A stretch of 64,000 nt of DNA from Podospora comata (Eukaryota > Ascomycota > Sordariomycetes > Sordariales > Podosporaceae): NCBI GenBank assembly GCA_017354895.1, contig CP071499.1, positions 2,852,001-2,916,000 of the forward strand, read 5' to 3'. The notes beneath the pieces were generated by a model. The model saw nothing but the letters and a program-made list of their open reading frames with translations. It did no database searches and was not told where the DNA came from. Below are positions 35,356-44,666 of the stretch, in pieces (position 1 is the first letter of the stretch; each line of letters starts with the position of its first letter). The position numbers were made by a program, and so were the translations under genes.

Positions 35356-36366
35356 TTAACCCCCTGCACCCCCTGCCCCAACTGACTAGCCACCACCGTC
35401 GCCTCCCTCACAGCCCTAGCAACCGTCCCCCTCACTCTCCCCTCCTCCAGAACCAACAACCCCCCAATGGTGCACCCCCCCGGCGTGCTAACCTTATCCC
35501 TCAACAACGCAGGGTGATCCCCATTCAGCACCAACCCCGCAGCCCCCTTCATAGTCTGCGCAGCCATCCTCTGCGCCTCCGCCCTCGGCAAACCCATCGC
35601 AACAGCCCCATCAATAGCAGCCTCAAGCATCAACGCGAAAAAAGCCGGCCCTGACCCACACAGCGAAGTGCAAACATCCATGTTTGACGGAGGGAGGTAG
35701 ACCACCTCGCCAATCCGCTTGAAAATCCAGGTAACCGTCCCCATCGTCTCGGGGTCAAGAGGGGGGTTGCTGATTCCGATGACGGTCATGCTTTCCCTGA
35801 TGAGGGAGGCAGTGTTTGGCATTGCGCGGACGATTTGGCAGTTTACGGGCTGGCCGCCGTTGGCGGTGGTGAGGGTTTGGGAGAGCTGGGTTTCGGTTAC
35901 GCCGGCGAGGATGGAGATGAGGAGTTTACCATTGAGGGAGGGGGCGAGGGAGGGTTCGGAGAGGAGTTCGTTGACCATGTAGGGTTTGCAGGCCAGGAGG
36001 ATGATGTCGGCGGATTGGACGGCGGGGAGGTTGGAGTTTGTGAGGATTGTTACCGGGGTGGTGTAGGAGGAGAAGGCGGTCTTGAGCTTTTTGGCGGATT
36101 CGGGACGTTTGACGCAGGCGATGAATTTGGAGGGGAGGCGGGGGGTGGTGGTTGTTTCGTAGAGGGGGGTGGAGATGCCGGAGGGGATGGGGGAGGTGGA
36201 TTTCTCGTCGAGGGAGGCGAGGATGCCGGAGAGGATTGCTATGCCCATTGTTCCTGGGGGGAAAGTTAGTTATGTGAGTGGTGGGAAGGGGGGTGAGGGG
36301 GGACATACCGCAGCCGATGACGGCCATGGTGAGCTCGGGGGAGCTGGTGGTTTGAGAAGCGCTCAT
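35322..36366 (-). CDS. Pyrroline-5-carboxylate reductase
   Basis: This enzyme catalyses the last step of proline synthesis, reducing pyrroline-5-carboxylate with NAD(P)H. There are two exons, 36366-36309 and 36253-35322, with a 55-nt intron (branch AACTAAC). The product is 329 aa. The Rossmann motif VIGCGTMG is split by the intron after the first base of the second Gly codon. Further family motifs are LLACKPYMV, VRAMPNTASLI, SLCGSGPAFFALMLEA and the P5CR signature around KVSTPGGCTIGGLLVLE. The short end NGTRFPGNNFQ is followed by TAG. Related repeats lie just beyond the stop, so the C-terminus may have been longer in an ancestor. The gene is divergent from Ctk3. Confidence 0.93.
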
Positions 36367-37178
36367 TGTGTTGTGTAGTTGGGTTTAGATGTGTAGTATA
36401 AATGTGAGATTGACCGATAGGTTATGTGAGTTGAGATGTGCTCACAGAAAACTTGTGCCAAAGTTCGGAGTGAGATGTGTAAGAAGAAGGTGCGTGTAAG
36501 TTGCTGCGTTTGAAGACTCACTCAACTTTTGTGGACACTCTTGTGACGGAGAGGGGCAATTTTGATAATATAACAGACAGAAGAAAAGGAAAGAGCAACA
36601 TGAACACACACACTATAATAAATCACGGGCAACAGCTGACCATTTTTTTTTTTGTTTCTACCATTTATCACACCGAACTCTCATCACCAAACCCATCACA
36701 ACTCATCTTCCACACCCTCTTCTTGTGTCACCAACATCTTTTTCTCAAAGTTCCAAAACTATTTCCCAGGGTCCAAGTGGCCAAAAACTCACCCCACTAT
36801 CCCCCGCCACAACCCTCACCGCCTACCCAAAAAGCGCCTAGATTACCCGTATTCCCAGGGCGGTGGTGCACGAGCCATCACTAGGTAATGGACGACTCTC
36901 ACAAGCCTCCAATTGCCCATCAAGGTCCAGCAGCTCAACAACCACCATCATCTTCAAATACAACTGTGCCAAGACAGCAACCACAAAACCCACAACCAGA
37001 ACGCGCCGCCGCTGGTCATGGTCCAAAAGTCAATAACACCCCCAACAATACAAAATGGTCCAAAAACAATAGCCAAAAAATAAAAAACCTTTCCAACTAC
37101 ATCAACAACAACAACCCAACCGGCACAAATCATCATCATCATCATCATCATCATCACCACCATCACTCCACCAAAAAA
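36367..37178. promoter_or_regulatory. Divergent promoter, P5CR and Ctk3; in-frame Ctk3 leader
   Basis: The region between the starts is about 810 bp. From 36888 on it is open in the Ctk3 frame, with low-complexity Pro/Gln/Asn sequence and a run of 12 His (CAT/CAC, about 37126-37164). I treat this part as leader (see Ctk3 and findings). The 36367-36887 part is promoter. Confidence 0.5.
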
Positions 37179-38033
37179 ATGGCCGACCCCTTCGAAGTGC
37201 GAATGCGCTTCACAAACCAGCTGAGGCAACTCAACGCCTCGGTTACGTCTGCCCAAAAGGCGGCCCAGTTCGCGCTTAAACACCATGAGATGGGGGAGGA
37301 TTTGCATTCTTGCATTTTGGAGCAGCTTGAAAAGGTCCCTTTACCCTCCGCCCCTTACATCCCCACATCATTACTGACAAAAGGACAGAACAACATGAAC
37401 ACCCGCGCCAACATTATGTACTTTATCGAACACTTCCTCGACCTCGCCCAGAAGGAATCCCACCCTGAATACGTTGTTCTCATGCAGCGGGACATCATCC
37501 GCGTCGTTGACGCTGTCGCTCCCGAAGATGGGACCGGGATCGCAAACGTCAAAGTTGCGAGGAAGGTCCTGCAGGCGTTGGCGGCAAAGTCGTTTCTTGA
37601 TGGGGAGCTGCTGAGTCAGATTGAGGAGGTATTGAGGGAGAGGTATTCTGCCGCGCAGCAGGATCTGGCGCTCATGTCGTCGCCTACTACTGCTGTTGGG
37701 GATGGTGATGTGGGTGGGGGGGTGCCTACGCCGCAGACTAGGGTTTCTACTGGTGGTGGTGGTGGTGGTGGGAAAGGGAAGATGAAGTTGGATAGGAAGC
37801 AGGTTGAGCAGAGGATTGAGGAGGATAGGGAGCGGCATAAGAGGCAGAGGGAGGGGATTTGGGCGGTTAGTCCGGAGAATGAGGCCGAGTTGAGCAAGTT
37901 GTGGGAGGAGACGAGCGAGCTGGGGGAGGATGATGAGAGGATGTGTGATGAGGAGTGGGAGGAGTGGGAGGAGGCGATGGGGGGTGGGTGTGGGCATTGG
38001 GGGGAGAGGACTAATGGGGATCATCACTCTTGA
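37179..38033 (+). CDS. ctk3: CTD kinase I gamma subunit (Ctk3)
   Basis: This is a non-catalytic subunit of the CTDK-I complex, which phosphorylates Ser2 of the RNA polymerase II C-terminal domain. There are two exons, 37179-37334 and 37389-38033. The 54-nt intron has a GTCCCT donor and a TTACTGACAA branch site, and it is in frame without a stop. The product is 266 aa. The start MADPFEVRMRFTNQL and the core SCILEQLEKNNMNTRANIMYFIEHFL match the CTK3 family, and removing the intron restores that core. The family-typical RDIIRVVDAVAPEDGTGIANVKVARKVLQ follows. The tail contains a charged region (KMKLDRKQVEQRIEEDRERHKR) and an acidic end. An in-frame ATG at 36888 would add 97 residues. I prefer 37179 because the family begins there and its context (AAAATGG) is good. 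Confidence 0.85.
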   Translation: MADPFEVRMRFTNQLRQLNASVTSAQKAAQFALKHHEMGEDLHSCILEQLEKVPLPSAPYIPTSLLTKGQNNMNTRANIMYFIEHFLDLAQKESHPEYVVLMQRDIIRVVDAVAPEDGTGIANVKVARKVLQALAAKSFLDGELLSQIEEVLRERYSAAQQDLALMSSPTTAVGDGDVGGGVPTPQTRVSTGGGGGGGKGKMKLDRKQVEQRIEEDRERHKRQREGIWAVSPENEAELSKLWEETSELGEDDERMCDEEWEEWEEAMGGGCGHWGERTNGDHHS

Positions 38034-38499
38034 GTGTTTTACTGGTGGAGATTTGTTATGGTACGTATGGCGTTTTGGGAAGGGGGAAATAATAACTTGG
38101 GGAAACAGCGGGTGTTTGGGGCGTTTATTTTTATTTGGATGGGGAGGAAAAGCAGGATTGGACGGCTGTTGATTAGGTGTGATACCATATCTATAGTGCT
38201 TGTGTGTATATATATATCTTGTGGGACTTGGAGGTAGGTACAGGCCTCTTTGAAGAATCGTCTGGGAAAAGAACTGTAGCTTAATTATTGACACGGGGTG
38301 CTGTTTTATACCGACTACCTGCCTGCCCGCCTGCCTGCCTGCCTGCCTCCCAACACCAAACCAGAAACGCCGCTGTAAAATTTACACACAAAAGTAAACG
38401 TACAAAAAAAAAAAAAGAAAACCAGAGAAATAATCCGCATGATCCTGGCCTATTACCAAGCTTTGCTTGCTACCAAATTTACTACTACTACTACTACTA
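38034..38499. other. Intergenic between convergent Ctk3 and HAT1
   Basis: It holds two 3' UTR regions, a CTGC tetranucleotide repeat (about 38318-38348) and an A-run near 38404. No gene is seen. Confidence 0.6.
38318..38348. repeat. CTGC tetranucleotide repeat
   Basis: About seven CCTG-type units with one CCCG variant. Confidence 0.85.
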
Positions 38500-38583
38500 C
38501 TACTCCTCCTCCTCCTCCTCCTCCTCCTCCTCCTCCTCCTCCTCCTCCTCCTCCTCCTCCTCCTCCTCCTCCTCCTCCTCCTC
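38481..38583. repeat. (ACT)8 joined to (CTC)27 trinucleotide tract
   Basis: On the minus strand this reads 27 GAG codons followed directly by seven TAG codons. It forms the poly-Glu end and the stop codon of HAT1. Confidence 0.95.
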
Positions 38584-40130
38584 AACCCTAGCCTTCTTCC
38601 TCACACTCTCCCCATTATCGTCATCATCAACCCCCTCCGTCGTCACCTTCCTCTTCCCCTTCACATTCATCACCACCACCCCCTCGCCCTCCTCCCTCAG
38701 CTTCTGCTCCTGATCCTCCATCTTGACAAGCAACCTCGCATAATCAAACTCAACCCCCTTCACCACCTCCTCCAGCTTCTCCACCCTCTCTTCTAGTTGG
38801 AGCTGTCCAAGCGCGTCCCTATTGTGCACGTACAGCCTCTTCTTGAGCATCAACTTCCAGAGCGCGTACTCCTTCCTCTCCGTCGCAGTGGCAACTTTTT
38901 TGCTCTCGTCCAGGCCGATGCCCGGACGGACAGACTCTCCCAGCCGGGACATGAGCTGCATTTCCAGGACACGATAAAACTGCCTTTTTGTAATCTTTGC
39001 CTCTTTGCGTACCTTTTCGGCGGCGGCCTCGTCGATGATGTTTTTGGGTACGGGCCCTGTTTTGGGGATCGGGGTGGAGGTGTTGATCTGGAGGGCTTGG
39101 AAGGAGGGGAGGGAACGCAAACGGCGGAGGTCGTTGATGTCGCGCATGTCGTCAAAGGCCTCGTTTGGGTCCTCGACGGTGATTTCCTTTGTGGGGGGGT
39201 GGGAGAGGTAGGTTTGGTAGACCGTGTGGTAGAGGCGGGAGCCGAGGGAGAGGTGCTGGAAGGGGGGGAGGATAAGGAACTGGGAGATGCGGGAGCGGCA
39301 GGGGAGGGTGGTGATGTCGACTGTGGGGGTGCCGAGGGGGAAGTCTTCCTTGATTACGATGGGGTCATTGATTGGGGAGGGGGAGGAGGTGTTGTCAGAA
39401 GGGGGGGTGGTTGGTGGGGTTGGGGGGAGGTGGAGGAAGAAGAAGCGGTAGACGGTGGAGTAGCCGGCGAAGATGTAGGTTGGTTTCTTGTTGGAGGGGT
39501 GGGTTTTCTTTTGGTAGAGGAAGAAGACGGTCCAGTGACCGGCGTCTTTGTCGTCGACGTTGATGGCGGTGCCGCCCTCGATGAAGAGGGGGACGAGGAT
39601 CTGGATGCGCTTGACGAGCTGCTTGACGGCTGGGTCGGAGAGGGAGCCTTTCCAGACTTCAAAGCGGCCGGCCTTATTGGTGAAGCTGGTGAGGAGCTCG
39701 CCGGGGGGTGTCCAGTCGTCGCGGGGTTTGGCAAGTTCGGATTTCCAATCTTTCAGGGGTTGGAAGGCAACCTCGGGGAGGAACTCGGAGAGGACTTCCT
39801 TGATGTCGAGGGGTTCGGCGTCGCCTATGGCGGGGAACTGCTTGCTGAACTTGATCTGGAGGTTGGGGCGCATGTCGGTCGCATTGTAGCGGAGGTTGAT
39901 TTGGAGGTCTTGGTAGCCAAAGATTTCCTCCTCTTCGCCAAAGATGGGGTATGTGAATCTGGGGTGGAATTTGGACTCTTTGCCATTGGAGCCTGGGGCA
40001 ACGAGAGAGATCACGAAAGCCTCGTTGGCGGAAGCCGTCCCTAGGTAGGTAAGGAAAGCTGGTTAGTAAATTGGTTTGCGTGGAGTGAAGAAAGCTGGAG
40101 TAGCTTACAGGCGCCGTCGTCGTCGGCCAT
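38500..40130 (-). CDS. hat1: Histone acetyltransferase type B catalytic subunit Hat1
   Basis: This enzyme acetylates newly made histone H4 on Lys5/Lys12 before chromatin assembly. There are two exons, 40130-40109 (22 nt) and 40040-38500, with a 68-nt intron (branch TTACTAACC). The product is 520 aa. The spliced start MADDDGAWTASANEAFVISL fits fungal Hat1. Motifs include FHPRFTYPIFGEEEEIFGY, the region LILPPFQHLSLGSRLY (acetyl-CoA binding QxxxxG-type loop) and the acidic EDPNEAFDDMRD (from about residue 297), where Hat1 family catalytic residues lie. A coiled-coil-like part follows. The protein ends in about 27 consecutive Glu residues, and the stop codon is the first of seven tandem TAG triplets (see findings). 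Confidence 0.93.
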
Positions 40131-40849
40131 GGTGGTGATGCGGCTGGCGGTTGCTATAGGATGTATGCGGCTGGTAAGCAAAATAAAATTCTGCGGCTGG
40201 TGAGGTTGCGCGCTTGAATGCGACAACAAAAGCTTCAAGTCGTCGACGTGAAAGTGGTTCGCGACGCGCTCTAACCGTACGGCGCGTTCCACTGGGACGG
40301 TTTAATTGAAAGCTCGGGCCACCTTTGACATCCTTGCTGCCACTTGAGCTCCAACTGGCAACATTCACAACATTCACAACTAGGTGAATAACAAGAGACT
40401 GTACGAAGTCCATGTGTTCACTGGCTCCCCGATACCACAACACCCCTCATTCACACTGTTCAACTGAGCCAACCCATCCTCTCCTCCTCGCAGTTCCTCG
40501 CAGTTTCCTCGCATTCTGCAATAACCAGCCCTTCCCAATCGAGACTCCCACCGGGGGTTCTCACCTCAATCTGTACAACCCTAACCCAATCCAGCCAAGC
40601 GTAACGGGCTGGCGGGGCCGTCTTGCGCATCTTGCGGCCAGATCGTCCGCCATTGATCACCAATCTTTTTGCGCTTGCGACGACACCACCGTTATCTTTT
40701 TCTGTGCGGCCGTCGCAAATTTGGTGGTTGGGCCCGTCTTGACCCTCATGAATCGACAAAGGGGTCTTTTCAGCTCTCCTCCTGCTCCCCCTGTCAAATA
40801 ATAGATATACCTATTCAATTTCAAATATCTACCTGCCTGGTGCCCCATC
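40131..40849. promoter_or_regulatory. Divergent promoter, HAT1 and ZIP transporter
   Basis: The region is 719 bp. A telomere-like ACAACCCTAACCC lies at about 40574-40585. Short repeats (ACATTCACA twice near 40361-40380) are present. No gene is seen. Confidence 0.5.
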
Positions 40850-42045
40850 ATGAGTGGCTTAATCTTCCTCGTCGTGACCTCGGTAAGTTTGATGATGCGC
40901 CAGCCAACCCTCCCCGCGGCGATTTGTAAGACAACGGGCTAACTCACTGTTTCTCATTTCCATAGGTGGTTATGGCCGTGGCGTATGTTCATCACAACCT
41001 TCTTCCTCAAGCCACCATCTAATTGACCCCCCTCTCTTCGCGTTTGTTACAGCTCCTTCCTCGCCGGCGCACTCCCCTTATCCATCAGCCTCACCCAATC
41101 CCATCTCCGCTTCGTCGCCTCCCTCGGCGCGGGTCTTTTAGTTGGATCATGCCTTATAGTCATTGTCCCCGAGGGCATAGAAGCCATCGCCTCCGCCTCC
41201 TCCGACCATCACCACGACGGTAATGCCCCGCACCGTCACCGTCGCGATGATCCCCCTCAGACCGAAGACGACGAGCTCCCAGCCTTCCACATCGGCCTCT
41301 CTCTCATCCTCGGCTTCGCCCTCATGTTCCTCATCGACCGCCTCCCCCGCCATCTAACAGACCGCTTCACCCCTCCCCCCCAATCCCGCCACGTATCCCT
41401 CGACAACCTCTCCACTCACCAACCCGATTCCGACCTCGAAGACGAGTCCTTCCTCGGGGGTTTGACACCCTCCCTGAAACAATCACGATCACTAGCAACG
41501 ACAATAGGACTGGTGATCCACGCGGCAGCAGACGGGGTTGCGATGGGGGCGTCAGCGACAACATCAAACATGAACGTCGGCCTGATCATCTTCTTCGCCA
41601 TTCTGGTCCACAAGGCCCCCGCGGCGTTTGGGCTCACGTCTACGCTGCTTAAGCAAGGGTTGAGCAAACGAGCGGCGAGGGTGCATCTCATGGTGTTCAG
41701 CCTGGCGGCGCCAGTGGGGGCGCTGGTGACGTATTTCATGGTGGGCATGCTGGGGGGGGAGCATTTGGAAGGGGAGGAGGAGGGGGGAAGTGGTGGACGG
41801 GGATGCTGCTCTTGTTCAGCGGGGGGACGTTTTTGTATGTGGCTATGCATGCTATGCAGGAGGAGAATTCTTTTGGGGTTGGGGGGCATGATCATGCTGG
41901 GCAGGGAGGTGGGGGGGGTTATTCAGAGGTTGGGAATGGGGGGAATAGGAGGGGGGGGAGGTTGGAGTTGAGGGATACTTTGGGGACGGTGGTGGGGATG
42001 TTGCTGCCTTTGGCGACGAGGTTTGGGCATCATCATCATCATTAG
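40850..42045 (+). CDS. ZIP9-type zinc transporter, with an apparent frameshift
   Basis: This membrane protein of the ZIP family (SLC39A9 group) moves zinc into the cytosol, often from Golgi or vacuole. The exons are 40850-40882, 40966-40982 (17 nt) and 41053 onward; the introns are 83 and 70 nt. The start MSGLIFLVVTSVVMAVASFLAGALPL forms the first membrane segments. Metal-binding motifs GLVIHAAADGVAMGAS and LVHKAPAAFGL are intact, and a His-rich loop lies between segments. Near 41752-41787 the frame changes: the last segments (WWTGMLLLFSGGTFLYVAMHAMQE) are read from 41788 in a frame shifted by +2. The area is a run of G with GAG repeats, so a one-base sequencing or assembly error is most likely. 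A real mutation or an odd 50-nt intron (41741-41790) cannot be excluded. The protein ends in five His and stops at 42045. Confidence 0.8.
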
Positions 42046-44012
42046 GGGGAGGGGAGGTGATGTGTGGGGTTTTTTTTTTCCTGATGGCGTTATTGGGACA
42101 AGGGCGGGCTTGGATAGCGATGTTTATTGTTTCTGTGGGATAAAAAGGGGGGTGATGGGTGTGTATGATTATCAGCGTAGCAGTGGGGTTGAACGAAAGG
42201 CGTTGTTTTTACTAGGTAAGAGTCTAAATGTACGACTACCACTACCATGCTTGATCATATCAGGTTTCTTTTCCTGGCTTTATCACTGGTATATGGGCTT
42301 CCTCGCTCTGGAGACCTAACGTGTGTGTAAGATTTGGACTTCACACATCGGTTCGGAAAGCAGGTCTCGAGTCAGGTTGTACAAAGTCGTCCTTTCCTTC
42401 CGTACCTTGATTACGGGCCCGAAATAAACCGGCCACATCCATGGAGGAAGGGCCTGTAGGTCCGCAGGGTCAGGGGGAAATCCATACAGGATTCTGAGAT
42501 GGGGATGGCTGAAAATGTTGCTCTTCGAAGCTACTACACTAACAAAGTTGGTGGTGAGGTGGGTGGTGTGGATATGCTTGTGCGTGTGTGCGGGGCGGAT
42601 GGGCGGGCCTGGGGCTGGACTGTTGGCCTGCTCCTGGTGGTGGGACGTTTCAGATTTTGGGGGAGGGGAGAGAAGTTGTCAGGTTTTTTTGGGCATGTCC
42701 GGGTGTTTTGGGTTTTTGAGAGATGAAAGATGAGCGGCAGGTTTAGACGATCATTTTGTTATGACAGGAGGGGAGCGTTGGATGCTACGATGAATCGTTG
42801 GGGTGGGTGTCAAAAGATGGATGGATGGATGGATTGGATATTCAAGAATCTTGAGAATCTTTGGCAGACATCCGGGTTTTGACTTACACAGTTCAGTTTC
42901 AGTGACACCAGGGTTCGGATTTGAGAGCTGACTGCAGTTAATAATATATGGACTGCCTTTTTGCTGCAGGGCATGATGTAAATCCTAGAAATAATACCTG
43001 TTGTGTATAGGTAGGTTAATTTCCATGTGGGCTGTGATGCAATCTACCTAGCCAGGGACCTGTCGTTTAAGCAGACAGGACCTGGGGTCAGTCCGTTTAC
43101 GCCGTGTTTGTTACCGTGGCGCTTTTCATGCAATGAGCGGCGAAGAGGCGTGGGTTTGTATACCCAGTGATATTTCCAGCTAGGTGGTTGTTAGTTTGGG
43201 GGATGCCACTGCTATTCTTGTTGTAGACAGATAGATGAATGTGTGAGATCGGTGTATGCATGACGGGCATGGAGATGAGGTAGGAGGTCGGGGGTGCCCT
43301 AGTAAAATGCAAACGCCGGATTTGCTTCTTGGACGAGTTCTGTGCGAAGGTCACTCCGGCCCGAAGGGGGGGCAAAGTCAAAAGAGAAAGGGGGTGTTGC
43401 TCCATGTTATTGTTAGGTTGTGAGTTGAGATGGTGGATTCGAAAGGAGAGAAAGTCCCGTTGAGAGTCTCACGGGAGGGGGCTGGAGGGGGACCACCGCT
43501 AAGGCTGCTGCGGGTTTGGTGTGTCGCTCGCTGATGCTGATGCGATGCCGTGTTTTGATCACAGACTTAAGTAGAAATCCAAGAGTGAAAAATGTCAAAT
43601 GCCCAACTGCCAGCAACGGCCATGGCAACATATACCCGTCCAGCCAGATGGGCCAAACGGTAGTATTGCTCGATAACACATCGTCGCTGGCTCCATTCGA
43701 AGGGGTCTTGATCGCAGTGGTCTGCAGGTGGCGTAACTCCCTGGCTGGAGTCGCGGAGGGGCGCTGGGCGTGCAGGTTTAGGCTTGGGTGGGGCCCAACC
43801 GCTGACACACAGAGAGAGAGAGAGAGGGCGGGTACCAAGTTACAAGTCCCAGTCTCGAACAGAACAGAGCAAAAGGAAAGGAAAAGGGACGCCCCCTTCC
43901 CGCCTCGTATTTCTTCTGCTTCACCTCCCCTTCTCAGCCCTCACTCGCACCCTCACCCTCACCCTCACCTTCACCTCACTCACCCTTTGGTTTTGATGTG
44001 TAGCTAGTTATG
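42046..44012. other. Large intergenic region, no gene seen
   Basis: The stretch is nearly 2 kb. It holds a GGAT tetranucleotide run (about 42817-42835) and a GA run (43810-43828). ORFs of up to 163 codons have no recognisable content. The second half probably belongs to the F-box gene promoter. Confidence 0.55.
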
Positions 44013-44666
44013 GTTGTGTGTGTCTCGTAGCCATTCTTTGTTCCGTCATCCATCCCTTCTTTCCAAACGCCTCAGCTCGGGCAGCCCCAGCCGGACCCGT
44101 TCGAACTTGCGCGCGCGCGCGCCTCCCATCGCCCTTAACAATTCCCTGTTTCGGTTTCGGCTCTGCCGTCTCCTCCTGCCAACTTTCAGATTGAATTGCC
44201 GGCCAACGCTGACCACCAACCACCACCACCACTACCAACCACCAACTGGCGACCTTCCCCCCTGGCCTGGAACCTCCAATCCTCTTCGGCCTTGACGACT
44301 TCATTTTTCTTTCTCTTGACACTTCTCCCCCCGTTCGAACCTCCGAGCTCCTCCCGTCACCGCGGCGATTTGAGTCGGGATATCCCGAGAATCACACCTT
44401 TAGCGGCTAGCGCTTCCCGGCACCCGCGACTCGAACATACCGCTGCCGTACTCGAAACTGCCCAAGTGTTCTTACGCCGCTCACTCTTTTTTTTTTTTTT
44501 TGTTTTTGTGTACCTGGATTTCGTGAGGGTGTGGTGGAAGAGAAAAAAAATTATTGCTTGGTCCCTGACATCGCTGTCGTCTTTTCTCTCGAGTCCCCAG
44601 CCTGACCCGCCAGGCCGCCTCAACACCACCTACCTCTTCAACTGGTAGTGTGCCTACACATACGAA
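44013..44666 (+). promoter_or_regulatory. ATG-free leader of the F-box/WD40 gene
   Basis: After the ATG at 44010 there is no ATG on the plus strand until the start codon at 44667, about 650 nt. The sequence is C/T-rich and contains an alternating GC run (44108-44121) and a T-run (44487-44501). It reads as a long 5' leader. Confidence 0.5.

Noticed and set aside
38797-40044. 415-codon plus ORF opposite HAT1
   Set aside because: Gly/Val/Glu/Asp-rich shadow of HAT1 coding DNA.
44320-44350. B-box-like GTTCGAACC as a possible tRNA gene
   Set aside because: No A box, anticodon stem or acceptor stem could be built around it.
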